From: Rhabdophis nuchalis
Taxonomy: Eukaryota > Chordata > Lepidosauria > Squamata > Natricidae
Length of the DNA: 64,000 bases
NCBI GenBank assembly: GCA_039707465.1
Contig: CM077644.1
Coordinates: 96,887,375-96,951,374, forward strand
Reading direction: 5' to 3'
Position numbers and translations under genes: made by a program
Notes under the pieces: model-generated
What the model was told of the DNA's origin: nothing
The model's database searches: none
Seen by the model: the letters and a program-made list of their open reading frames with translations, nothing else
In this document: one piece after another, positions 11,227-20,821 of the stretch
Position numbering within the stretch: position 1 is the stretch's first letter
Layout of the letters: each line of letters begins with the position of its first letter

Positions 11227-11555
11227 AAGCGATTCTGCTGCCTGACGGTTGTTATTGCTAGGCAAACATGTTCACACTTGCCTCACTGCAGAAAATGTGC
11301 TAAATATAATGAATCATACTTGTTAATTAGTTTACTGGGGGGAGGGGGCAGGGGCAGGAGAATCCTACCAAGTTTTAAGAGACTGGGTTCACTGCTGAGC
11401 TACCTAAGTGTAGATCAATTTCTATCAGATATTATATAACATTTATTTTGCATGTGAAATTTGCTTTGGCTCCTTTAACAATGCTCTAATCATCCAGGTA
11501 TAAACCTGATGGGATTTGAAGCTACAAGGAAGAAGTGACGTGTCTGCATTGTTAT

Positions 11556-12000
11556 ATTGTTTTCTTTTTTTTTTAATTGATATTTTTATTTTATTTTCAA
11601 TTTTCAAAGTAAATAACAACATATATACTGTTACATAGCCAACATCATATTATATTATTAAATGTTTACATCATTCCATTTTACCATCATTTCATTTTAC
11701 CATCAACACCCAGAAAACTCCCAGAGGGCTCTTCTGCTCTCCATACACCATATTTGTGCCTTATCCATCATTTTCTTTCCCCTTTCTCCTCCTCCTCCCT
11801 ACCTCCTTTCTTCCCTCTAACGCCCTCCCCTTCTCTACTTCCCCTTCCTCTCTCCTTCTCCTCTCTCCCCTTTCCACTCCTCCTTTCTCTTCTCCTCTTC
11901 CCCCTCTTTGCCCTCTCTCCTTTCTCTCTCTTCTTCCCTTACCTCTCTACTCCACACTCTTCATCTCATTTACTTGGTGTATTTCGGCCTCGGAGCTAGT
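11556..12000. repeat. T-rich then CT-rich low-complexity tract, possible LINE 3' UTR
   Basis: A poly-T start at 11566 and an AT-rich run look like the reverse complement of a LINE tail. They are followed by a polypyrimidine tract (about 11765-11960). Open frames here are compositional. Confidence 0.4.
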
Positions 12001-12644
12001 TCTATTTTGTGTTGATGGTATTTATAATTTCAGATTTAAGGTTTATCGCTCAATTTTCATATCGATTATTACAATTCTTATGTCTCAGTCCCAAATCTTG
12101 CTAGTTGTTTTATATATATTATTTTCTTTTTAGGCGGAATTAAAATCCACCTCCTGTCATCCTTGTCTCTTAACAGCTCGCTTTGTGTGATTTCTCCTAA
12201 CAACGTAACTTGCTCATGCAAAGGTTTTGATGCAGATCACATGGATGCTGGCTTTTGTGATGAAAACAGTAGGCCTTTTAAACATTATTTCCCAGTGAAA
12301 GCTTTTTTTTTTCTGAGGGACAAAGTTGATCAAGTCACACCCCAAACCAACCAGATCTTTTCAAGAGCAGGGGAGGAAGGAGCAATAGAATGGAGTTACA
12401 TGGCACCACACCCTGTTGCTACCTCCTTAGTCTCTGTGCCCGTGGCCAAGGAAAAGGCATGGCTCCTTTAATAGCAAGCTGATAGTTGTTAACTGGTAGG
12501 ACAAAAGTGTGCCAGTGGCAGATCAAACATTTTTGCCCACTATGTAATTAAAACTGTATAACACAGAGTCCATCTTCAGTCATTCCAAGTTATGACCCAT
12601 CCCTTGCCCCCAAAAACTATTTGAAACCCTGGGCCTCCAGGGAG
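12001..12644. other. Intergenic stretch before the gypsy element
   Basis: No supported gene. The last ~20 bases (CTCCAGGGAGGCAGG) may be the left remnant of the hAT-type miniature element that the gypsy element split. Confidence 0.4.
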
Positions 12645-12649
12645 GCAGG

Positions 12650-12946
12650 TGTTGTGCCCTCAAGCCTACGTCCCAGACAACTCGTCTGGTAACCTGTGAG
12701 TCACCGCATTCCGGAGCTGAGCCAGCAGCTGCAGTGATTAACAGAGACAAGCTGTCTGGAATCTGCCCGGGAAAATACTTACAATGTTGCAAGTGCTTGT
12801 CAGCAGTTCCTGCTTAAGTAAATCTATATAAGAGGCTCCTGACAAGAAACCTTGCCAGTTGAATCTTGTGTGTGTTGTAAATAGTGTGAATAAACGTTCC
12901 TGTTGTTTGACCATGCCTGAGTCGGAATCCTTTGTCTGATCTAACA
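12650..12946 (+). repeat. 5' LTR of the gypsy element
   Basis: 297 bp, TGTTGTG..CTAACA. It differs from the 3' LTR only at the eighth base (C here, T at 17352). It contains TATATAAG at 12825-12832 and AATAAA at 12889-12894, which are the likely core promoter and polyadenylation signal. Confidence 0.95.
12825..12894 (+). promoter_or_regulatory. LTR TATA box and polyadenylation signal
   Basis: TATATAAG at 12825 and AATAAA at 12889 lie 60 bases apart in the 5' LTR and are repeated in the 3' LTR (AATAAA at 17584). The spacing fits a short R region; transcript ends are inferred. Confidence 0.6.
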
Positions 12947-12947
12947 C

Positions 12948-12967
12948 TGGCGACGAAGGTGGGATTC
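12948..12967 (+). other. Primer-binding site, tRNA-Ser(GCT)-like
   Basis: Twenty bases beginning TGGCGACGAAGGTGGG start one base after the LTR. They are complementary to a tRNA 3' end with CCA; the acceptor/T-arm sequence fits vertebrate tRNA-Ser(GCT) as I remember it. Confidence 0.6.
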
Positions 12968-12983
12968 AGGCCGTGGCCTTAGA

Positions 12984-15900
12984 ATGCAACGGGTAACGAA
13001 TACTTCAACAACAGAGCGCAGCGCGACGCACAGCCTCACCATGGCTACGGCGACAATGCCTCCGTTTGCACCGTTCAACCCGATGAAGGAACAACGGGCT
13101 TCCTTCTTAGCCCGGTTCGAGTGCTTCTTGATAGCCAGCGACTACGGCGAACTCGCGCCTGCCAGGAAGCTGAGCCTATTCCTCCAGTGCGGCGGCCCTG
13201 AATTGTTCGCTACCGCCCGAACCATAGCAGCACCCGCAGCGGTGCACGAAGTGCCGTGGGACGATCTCCTGGGCCGCCTGAGAGCACACTACGCGCCGGC
13301 GCCTTCCCGCATAGCGCATCGCTATGCATTCAGGCAATGTGTGCAACAGCCGCAACAGTCGGTAGCCGAGTTCCTGCAGAAATTGAGAGCAACCGCAATT
13401 CCCTGCGAGTTCCCTGCTGGCTTCCTGGAGGAATCCCTACTGGAGCAGTTTGTATGCGGCGTAAGAGACATCTGCCTAAAGCGCCGCTTGCTTTCAAAAA
13501 CTGTCCTGACTCTCGAGCAAGCGGTGGAAGAAGCACGCGCGACAGAATTGTCGGAGATCTCCACATCCGACATGGGCCCCGCGCGCCCTCCTCTTTTCCC
13601 CACTCCGCGAGCGTGTCTGGTAGACGAAATAGCGCCGCTGGATGAGCTGGAGGAGGAAGACCGTGGGGAATGCATGAGGGTGACCGGGCGCGTGCCGAAT
13701 CGCGCATTCACACTGCAGCAGAAGTCCGGAAACTGCCTAGGCTGCGGAGGGGCCCACCAGAGACCAGAGTGCCCATTCAAGGCATCGGTGTGCCGCAGAT
13801 GTGGCAGGAAAGGACACCTAGCAGCTGTGTGCCGTGCTGCCGCTCCAGCGACAACGCCAGCTGCCGCCTCCAAAACCGTTCCACCAGGACAACGAGGGTC
13901 GCAGAAGCGTTCAGGACGCTACCAGCCACAGCCGACCGACTGCTTCGCGCTGGCGGAGATGCCCCCAGCTCTAAGCTACGACCAGGCAGAGAGTAGGAGA
14001 CTGTCAACAGTGGTTTGCTTAGAGGGGGTGGGGGTAAAAATGGAAATAGATTCAGGGTCCTCTAGATCACTCATGTCCTGGGCGCATTTAGTTAAGCTTT
14101 GCCCCAAGCTCAGGAAGCGGGATCTCGGCCCCACGGCGACGATCCTGAAAGATTACCAGGGCTCACAAATTCCCATTCTAGGTCTGCACAGAATGAGAGT
14201 AGACTACGGCCCCTTCCACGGATCCCTTCCCATCCTGGTAGTGGCCAAACCCCTAGCTGCCTTGATCGGATTGGACTGGTTTCCAGCCTTGGGACTGTCA
14301 GTCCAAGGAGTACACAGCGTGCCAGCCAGTTCTCCGGTAGACGAAGTAATCAGAGAGTTCAACGACGTCTTTGATGGCAGCTTAGGAACGTACAAAGGCA
14401 CTCCTGTTTCCCTAAATTTGGACCCCCAGGTTGCTCCAGTCCGCTTGAAGGCCCGCAGGCCGCCGTTCGCGCTGAAGCCCAAGGTTGAAGCGGAATTGGA
14501 TCGATTGGTGGCGCAGGGCGTGCTCGAACCCGTCGATCAGGCGAAATGGGAGACCCCCATTGTGGTCCCCATTAAGCCCGACGGGTCCGTGAGGATCTGC
14601 GCCGACTATAAGTCGACGATCAACCTCGGGCTTCAGGCGAACCCATACCCGGTTCCGGTGGTGCAAGACCTACTCCACTCATTGGGACGAGGTCGAGTGT
14701 TCGCGAAACTGGATATGGCGCAGGCCTACCAACAGCTCCCGGTGGATGACGAGGCTGCGGAAGCGCAGACCATCGTGACCCACCGTGGGGCTTTCCGCTG
14801 TCGCCGTCTCCAATTCGGCGTGTCCGTAGCCCCGGGGATCTTCCAGAGCCTCATGGAGCGACTGCTCCATGGGCTCCCTGGCATTGTACCGTATTTTGAC
14901 GACGTCCTGATTGCTGCTTCCAGCATATCAGAACTCGCCAAAACGTTACGGAAGGTCCTCAGAGTTTTCAGGGGCGCGGGTTTAAAGTTGAAACGCAGCA
15001 AATGTACGTTTGCTGCGCCTAGGGTGGAATTCCTGGGGTTCATGATTGACGCCAAAGGAATTCACCCAACCCCCTCCAAGGTCGAGGCCATCCAAAAGGC
15101 CCCCACTCCTGCCTCCAAAACGGAGCTGCAGGCATTCCTCGGCCTTTTGAATTTCTACGCGCCGTTTATTCCCCATAAGGCATCGCTAGCCGAGCCGCTG
15201 CATCGGTTGCTCGACCGATCCGCGGCCTGGCACTGGGGCAGCCGCGAAGCACACGCGTTCGCGGCTGTCAAAGCCATGCTCACGTCAGATGCGGTACTAG
15301 TCCAGTACCATGACAGGCTTCCTCTGACGCTTGCGTGCGATGCCTCCCCTTTTGGCCTGGGGGCTGTCCTTAGCCACGTCTTTCCAGACGGCTCGGAAGC
15401 CCCCATTGCTTTTTACTCCCGGACAATGTCTCAAACGGAGAGAAACTACAGCCAAATCGACAAGGAGGCTTTGGCTGTAGTGTCCGGGATTAAGAAGTTC
15501 CACAATTACCTCTATGGGCGGACCTTTTCTGTTGTCACGGACCATAAGCCGCTCCTTGGGCTATTGGCCGGTGACCGTCCGACACCCCCCATCCTATCGC
15601 CCAGGATGACCCGCTGGACGGAATTCCTGGCAGCGTATGACTATACGCTGCTATACCGTCCTGGCAAGCAGATAGGGCATGCTGATGCCCTAAGCCGCTG
15701 CCCTCTCCCGGGGCCGGATCCGGCCCCTGTGCCTGCTCTCTCTGTCCTGATGGTCGCGGAGTCGGACTTGCCCCTGTCCTCTTCCGCCGTTGCCGCTCAC
15801 ACCCGCGCAGACCCCGTCCTCGCCCAGGTCTGCCGATGGGTGCTGAGGGGCTGGCCTTCGGGCAGTGTGGCTGAAAACTTTCGGCCTTACAAGTCACGCC

Positions 15901-16997
15901 AGCTGGAGCTCTCGCTCCATTGCGGGTGCTTGTGTTGGGGAGATCGGGTCATCGTCCCTTCCCCTCTCCGGCACATGGTTCTTCAGTCGCTCCATGCCAA
16001 CCACCCAGGCATCGTCCGTATGAAGGCATTGGCCCGGAGCTATGTCTGGTGGCCCGGCATGGACGCTGAAGTGGCGGAATGGGTGGCCGCCTGCTCCTCC
16101 TGCCAATCGTCCCGGCCGGCCCCGCCGGTCTCCCCGCCGAGGGAGTGGGACGCCCCCAGGAGCCCATGGTCCAGGCTCCACTTGGATTTCGCGGGTCCCT
16201 TCCATGGCCAGAATTTCCTCGTGGTGGTGGATGCGTTCTCACGCTGGGTGGAGGTGATTCTCATGGCTTCCACCACGGCGGAGAGCACGGTGCATGCCTT
16301 GCGCCGTCTGTTCGCGACCCACGGGTTGCCGGACGTCGTTGTGTCCGACAACGGACCCCAATTTCAATCCTCCACCTTCTTGGACTTTCTGGCCACCCAA
16401 GGGATCCGCCACGCGCCGGTCACCCCTTATCACCCGGCGTCTAATGGACGCGCGGAACGAGCCGTCCGCTCAGCCAAGGAAGCCTTGGCCCGTTTGGATA
16501 AAGTGGACTGGCAGGCAAGGGTGGCTGCATACCTTTTGGGACAGCATGTCACACCTTGCCCAGCCACAGGGAAAAGCCCCGCGGAGCTCTTGATGGGCCG
16601 ACGTTTGCGGACCACTCTGGACAGACTGCACCCCGATTACGACGGGTTGCAGAGGGGCAACCTGCAGATTCCCACTCCTCGTTTATTTGAAATTGGGGAC
16701 CTGGTTTGGGCAAGGAACTTTTCAGGGGAGCCGCGATGGATTGCCGCAACCATTTTGGACGTAACCGGACCCTGTTCTTACAGAGTCGGCCTTCAGAATG
16801 GATCCGAGTGGCGGCGCCACCTGGATCAACTGAGGCGCCGCCTGCCCGAAACAGCAGTCACCACGCCAGGCCGTTCCTGCCCGTTGGCCCCCGTTGGGCC
16901 GTTGTTCTCTGCTCAAGCCGAGCAGTTGTTTGGAACCCCGGAGTCCCTAGCCGGTCCAGACCTCGTATCGGCGGGAACAGCACGGGGAGACCGCTAG
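12984..16997 (+). CDS. Gag-Pol polyprotein of a Ty3/gypsy retrotransposon
   Basis: A frame of 1,337 codons. The ATG at 13041 (codon 20, context CACCATGG) is the likelier start than the first ATG at 12984. Gag capsid-like sequence spans about 30-190. Two zinc knuckles follow (C251/C254/H258/C263 and C270/C273/H278/C283). The protease active site is DSG at 356-358. RT carries YFDD at 637-640. RNase H has D786, E828 and D853. Integrase has the HHCC zinc finger (H1004, H1007, C1037, C1040) and catalytic D1068, D1122 and E1158, with a GPY/F-like module near 1238-1275 and no chromodomain. Gag and Pol are in one frame with no shift. The frame ends at TAG 16995-16997, but reading continues open to 17387. 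All catalytic residues I checked are intact. Confidence 0.95.
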   Translation: MQRVTNTSTTERSATHSLTMATATMPPFAPFNPMKEQRASFLARFECFLIASDYGELAPARKLSLFLQCGGPELFATARTIAAPAAVHEVPWDDLLGRLRAHYAPAPSRIAHRYAFRQCVQQPQQSVAEFLQKLRATAIPCEFPAGFLEESLLEQFVCGVRDICLKRRLLSKTVLTLEQAVEEARATELSEISTSDMGPARPPLFPTPRACLVDEIAPLDELEEEDRGECMRVTGRVPNRAFTLQQKSGNCLGCGGAHQRPECPFKASVCRRCGRKGHLAAVCRAAAPATTPAAASKTVPPGQRGSQKRSGRYQPQPTDCFALAEMPPALSYDQAESRRLSTVVCLEGVGVKMEIDSGSSRSLMSWAHLVKLCPKLRKRDLGPTATILKDYQGSQIPILGLHRMRVDYGPFHGSLPILVVAKPLAALIGLDWFPALGLSVQGVHSVPASSPVDEVIREFNDVFDGSLGTYKGTPVSLNLDPQVAPVRLKARRPPFALKPKVEAELDRLVAQGVLEPVDQAKWETPIVVPIKPDGSVRICADYKSTINLGLQANPYPVPVVQDLLHSLGRGRVFAKLDMAQAYQQLPVDDEAAEAQTIVTHRGAFRCRRLQFGVSVAPGIFQSLMERLLHGLPGIVPYFDDVLIAASSISELAKTLRKVLRVFRGAGLKLKRSKCTFAAPRVEFLGFMIDAKGIHPTPSKVEAIQKAPTPASKTELQAFLGLLNFYAPFIPHKASLAEPLHRLLDRSAAWHWGSREAHAFAAVKAMLTSDAVLVQYHDRLPLTLACDASPFGLGAVLSHVFPDGSEAPIAFYSRTMSQTERNYSQIDKEALAVVSGIKKFHNYLYGRTFSVVTDHKPLLGLLAGDRPTPPILSPRMTRWTEFLAAYDYTLLYRPGKQIGHADALSRCPLPGPDPAPVPALSVLMVAESDLPLSSSAVAAHTRADPVLAQVCRWVLRGWPSGSVAENFRPYKSRQLELSLHCGCLCWGDRVIVPSPLRHMVLQSLHANHPGIVRMKALARSYVWWPGMDAEVAEWVAACSSCQSSRPAPPVSPPREWDAPRSPWSRLHLDFAGPFHGQNFLVVVDAFSRWVEVILMASTTAESTVHALRRLFATHGLPDVVVSDNGPQFQSSTFLDFLATQGIRHAPVTPYHPASNGRAERAVRSAKEALARLDKVDWQARVAAYLLGQHVTPCPATGKSPAELLMGRRLRTTLDRLHPDYDGLQRGNLQIPTPRLFEIGDLVWARNFSGEPRWIAATILDVTGPCSYRVGLQNGSEWRRHLDQLRRRLPETAVTTPGRSCPLAPVGPLFSAQAEQLFGTPESLAGPDLVSAGTARGDR

Positions 16998-17387
16998 GAC
17001 CTCACAGCCCAATCTGACTCTCAGCTGGGGGCTTCGCCCATCGGGGAACCACCCTACCAGAATAATACTCGCCAGCAAATGCCAACTACCTCAAGCCCGG
17101 TCGCCACGCCCCCTCGCCCGGACTTGCTAAGGTCGCCATTGCCGCCTACGGCGACTCCACCTCCGAGGGCAGGCCGCGATGACGTAGGCGAAGGCTCCGT
17201 GTCCCACAGGGAGCAGCATCCTCAAGAACTAAGGCGGTCAGGGCGGACCCGACACCGCCCCGCCTATCTGAACGACTACGCGTGCGCATGTACTGTGTTG
17301 GACAGAGAACCTAGACACATGCGCACTGACTATGGGGGAAGGAGTGTTGTGTCCTCAAGCCTACGTCCCAGACAACTCGTCTGGTAA
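16998..17387 (+). other. In-frame downstream extension of the gypsy Pol frame
   Basis: Beyond TAG 16995-16997 the same frame has no stop until 17385-17387, inside the 3' LTR. It encodes a Pro/Ser-rich stretch and then a RRSGRTRHRPAYLND-type motif. Motifs of this kind (RRS.R.R..P..L) close many vertebrate gypsy Pol proteins. Either the TAG is a recent nonsense change or it is a programmed stop. Confidence 0.6.
17334..17344 (+). other. Polypurine tract of the gypsy element
   Basis: GGGGGAAGGAG lies immediately before the 3' LTR, in the position used for plus-strand priming. Confidence 0.75.
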
Positions 17388-17641
17388 CCTGTGAGTCACC
17401 GCATTCCGGAGCTGAGCCAGCAGCTGCAGTGATTAACAGAGACAAGCTGTCTGGAATCTGCCCGGGAAAATACTTACAATGTTGCAAGTGCTTGTCAGCA
17501 GTTCCTGCTTAAGTAAATCTATATAAGAGGCTCCTGACAAGAAACCTTGCCAGTTGAATCTTGTGTGTGTTGTAAATAGTGTGAATAAACGTTCCTGTTG
17601 TTTGACCATGCCTGAGTCGGAATCCTTTGTCTGATCTAACA
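17345..17641 (+). repeat. 3' LTR of the gypsy element
   Basis: 297 bp, identical to the 5' LTR except T at 17352. Followed by the target duplication GCAGG at 17642-17646. Confidence 0.95.
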
Positions 17642-17822
17642 GCAGGGAGGCTGTTTCCCCCCTCCCCGGACACCTATAAAGCCTATGGAGCCTGGGAAGG
17701 GCGAAAAATGGCTTTAAAAAAGAGTAAACTAAGTTGGCCAGCTGGCAGGACAATGCCTTGCGTGCCCTGACAAATGGCTTCACATGCCACCTGTGGCACG
17801 TGTGCCATAGGTTCGCCATCTT
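17642..17822. mobile_element. Right part of an hAT-type miniature element split by gypsy
   Basis: Contains GAGCCTGGGAAGGGCGAAAAATGGC, then GCCACCTGTGGCACGTGTGCCATAGGTTCGCCATC, the terminal region of the GATGGCGAACC family. The left end is missing or reduced to a few bases before 12645. It shows that gypsy landed in an older hAT element. Confidence 0.6.
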
Positions 17823-17829
17823 GGGTATA

Positions 17830-19227
17830 TGCATTTAGTAAATTATTATTATGGCTGGCCGCACCCAGCAGCCAGATGTTTAACTGGGTTTGGCATTTTT
17901 ATGCATCTATTCACTACTTCCTAATGACCTATTATTATTATGTGCATGCAATCTACAGCCAGTTTCAAAGTCCAAGACTGGTGGAAGCAACAATTCAAGT
18001 CTCGACCAAGAATCTGAGAATTATAAATGTAGTGTTTGAAAATACAGGTAGTTCCAAGCAGGGTTTTGGTTTTTTTTGGTAAAATAAATAATTCATCAAA
18101 TTCAACATTTCAATAAATTCAAAATTTCCAAATATTAAGGGAATCCTTTAGATATTGCTCTGATGGCTCCAAACACTCTTATTATTACAGCAGATTTCTT
18201 TTTCCAAAAGAGTTCAGCTTCTATCTGAAAGTCCCAATATTTAGCAATTTTTTCAGATTGATTTTACTCAGTCTTAGCATCTCCCAGTAGAGGAACATCA
18301 ATGAGCTTTTCAATGACTGTTAAAACTGGCCCCGCCCACATGGCAGAGCTCAGATGGCTGCGCCCATCCAGTCACACCCTCCTGGCTGCTGTGAGTCGTC
18401 ATGGACCTGTTATATCAAGCATGTCATGAGGCTTCTCTGTTTGGATTTTAAAGTCCCATGAGCCCTTAACCCACCCATTTGCCAAAACCTTCTGAACTTG
18501 ATGGTCCCTGTCCTTGCTACATTCAAATCCAAACCTCTGGCAAGGTTTCTGCTAGGATATACAGCCTTATATTGGGTTGACAATATATATGAGCCTATGT
18601 TCTTAAGGAGTTATGTAGCTTTAAGAACTGTCTTTAATTCTAATTGGCTGTGAGTCTCAGCTCTACCATAAAGCAAGCTCAGAATCACAGTCCGTTCCCT
18701 TTTCGATTCCCTTTGATTCCTGTACTGAGAAGCTGAAGCAGTGAAGGAGGAGGAGGATTTGTTTTGCATCACTGTAAGATAACTCTGTTGGGTGAAGGAC
18801 TGTTATTTGTTTGAGAAGTAAGAATCTTTGGTCGGAAGAAGCATTTTAGTTGCTACAAACTAAATACTATTTATTTTCTTACTATCACTGTTTTAGAGTT
18901 TGTTTGTGGTTACAGCAACGTATCTCTTTACTGTCCGGTGAATTACACTATTCCGCATTTATTTCTAAACACTGGTTAAGGGACCAGAGTTGTAACACTG
19001 GTTCTGAACCCAGAGTTGCTAACAGTTTCCAATGAATAATTCTGGCACCTTGGTCATGCTTATAGTCAGTTTGTGAAATTTGCTGCAGCCACTAATTAAA
19101 TGGTCAATTTATCATCCTTCTCACTACAAATTATTCTTATTATTACAATATAGACAAAAATGTGAAATCACAGTTTCCAGTTCTGTAGCTGGTGTTACCC
19201 TCCATACACATGAAGTTCTTTCCAAGA
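17830..19227. other. Intergenic stretch, nothing firm
   Basis: No supported gene. A segment at 18598-19041 begins TG and ends CA like an LTR but lacks a target duplication, so I did not call it. Confidence 0.4.
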
Positions 19228-19235
19228 TTCTAGGA

Positions 19236-19597
19236 CCATGATGGCAAACCTATGGCACATGTGCCAGAGGTGGCATGCAGAGCCCTCTCTGTGAGCACGC
19301 GTGCCGTCGCCAGCTGGTCTTCTGGATTCCGGCACACCGGCCAGATGGTCTTCACGGGCACTGAATGGCCTGAAACTGCCCCAAAAACAGCCAAACAAAC
19401 AGAGCATTTTGGGGCATTTTTGGGTTGTTTTCAGCCCAAAAATGGCTTGAAAAATAGCCAAAAAACAGGCATGCACATGCCGGCCAGCTGGTTTTCAGGT
19501 TTCCGGCACTCCAGCATGAACACATGCACGCACATGCACACACATGAATGCATGTTCCGGTTTGGGCACTCGGTGCCAAAAAGGTTTGCCATCGCTG
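19236..19597. mobile_element. hAT-type miniature element, GATGGCGAACC family (362 bp)
   Basis: Inverted ends CCATGATGGCAAACC and GGTTTGCCATCGCTG. Flanking 8-mers TTCTAGGA (19228-19235) and ACCTAGGA (19598-19605) match at six positions. The body contains CA-rich and inverted 'tggcttgaaaaatagcc' segments. Confidence 0.75.
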
Positions 19598-19730
19598 ACC
19601 TAGGAGGTTGTAATGTATTGGTTCAGAATATGTCTTGATCCAAGTAGTGTGTTCTTTTGCCATTGACATATGGACATTTTATCAATGTGCGAAGATTTTA
19701 AGTGCTGTCCAAGTGCTCCTATCACTTTCT

Positions 19731-20142
19731 TTTTTTTTTTTATATTGAAAAAGTTTTATTGAGTTTACATTTTTTGTGGGGTAGGGTAAGGGATACATAG
19801 AAATTTTGAGAGTGGTCACGTCAAAGTCGTCGCCTCCTCCGGTACCTCAAGTTACATTATTAAAAAGAAAGAAAAGAAACATTTCACATAACACTACAAG
19901 CTGGGAGCAAGTACATATTCCTAAATTTTTCAGTTATATACTGTCAGTCCATTACAAAAATCCAGATTACAAATATCATACAATATTACTCAAAAAAAAA
20001 CCAGGACAAAGTTATTTTTTTGATCTAAGTCTCTTGGCAATTGTATCTTCCACCTTCTCCCCCGGGCCCCCAGCGGGCGGGGCCATGGCTCCCCCTGCCC
20101 CCCCTGGATCTTCTCCCAGGACAGAGGAATGTTTTTTAAGAA
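19731..20142 (-). mobile_element. ORF1-only LINE, copy C, 5'-truncated
   Basis: On the minus strand: the last ~85 bases of the ORF1 (ending in the CTTAGATC codons), then a 3' UTR more diverged than in copies A and B, AATAAAACTTTTTCAATATA, and poly(A) at 19731-19742. It is flanked by CCTATCACTTTCTTTTT at 19718 and 20143, a target duplication of up to 17 bp. ORF1 again runs directly into the 3' UTR. Confidence 0.8.
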
Positions 20143-20219
20143 CCTATCACTTTCTTTTTAATGCTAGTTAAATCTGTTAGTTATAGCCCAAGATTTTATG
20201 TTCATATGCAAAAATCCTA

Positions 20220-20530
20220 CACTGTTTTCACCTGCTTATTTCTAACTACATTTTCAACTCTATATTCCCACCAATATTTCATTACTGGCACATGATAATT
20301 TTTACAGATGTTCCAATGAATCATTTTGACAATTATGTTAACACTCTGTGTTATGTTGTGGCTTATAATCAGCTTCTGCGGTCTTCTTGCATGAGCTGAA
20401 TATATGATTTACTGTTTCTGCTGCTTCTTTGCACAATCTGAATCTTTTAATTATTATTTTTCCAATCTGGCCCTGATTGCATTAGTTTGAATAGCTTGCT
20501 CTTGCTGTCAAGACTGTATATTTTTAGATC
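20220..20530 (-). mobile_element. LINE C-terminal CCHC fragment (R4/Dong-like)
   Basis: The minus strand, over several frames, encodes a C..C..H..C-type end: KDS.CRLCKEAAETVNHIFSSCKK-like residues, then Y..QHN, IVKMIHWNICKNY and WWEYRVENVV. This pattern closes R4/R2-like LINE proteins. Too degraded for a firm clade. Confidence 0.45.
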
Positions 20531-20821
20531 CATGCGTGCATAACTAGTGCTTTAGTGTGAAAGAAAAATAGACCCTTAAGTATGAACGCTAACAGCACGA
20601 TAAGAAATATGGACAATCAAACATTGTAGACAAGCCAAGTGAATTGTGACATGAACTGTTATCAGTGTGCTTCCCTTTCAAGAGGGACATTGTCTGGGCA
20701 TCAAAGATGACTGCCCTGGTATTCAGATATACATATTTCAGGGGAAATGCTTGGCATGACAGCAACACCCTCTATCAGAAAGCAGATATTCTTTGGAGAT
20801 AAGAAACAAATAGAAACAGAT

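Larger units (their letters stand above)
12650..17641 (+). mobile_element. Nearly intact Ty3/gypsy LTR retrotransposon (4,992 bp)
   Basis: Two 297-bp LTRs (12650-12946, 17345-17641) with TG..CA ends are flanked by the 5-bp duplication GCAGG (12645-12649, 17642-17646). A primer-binding site follows the 5' LTR and a purine tract precedes the 3' LTR. One frame encodes Gag and Pol in the order capsid, zinc knuckles, protease, RT, RNase H, integrase, which defines Ty3/gypsy. There is no envelope gene. The LTRs differ at one base, so insertion was recent. The GC- and CpG-rich interior stands out sharply from the AT-rich surroundings. It sits inside a remnant of an hAT-type miniature element. Confidence 0.96.

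Noticed and set aside
12984..13040. First ATG of the gypsy frame as the true start
   Set aside because: Weak context; the ATG at 13041 has a strong context and begins the Gag-like sequence. The 19 upstream codons are probably leader.
13322..16916. Many minus-strand and shifted frames of 60-180 codons in the gypsy interior
   Set aside because: Shadows of the GC-rich Gag-Pol frame; no independent motifs and no sign of an envelope gene.
18598..19041. Possible solo LTR (TG..CA ends, ATTGG box)
   Set aside because: No matching 5-bp flanks, no polyadenylation signal in a sensible place and no second copy; the ends were chosen by eye.
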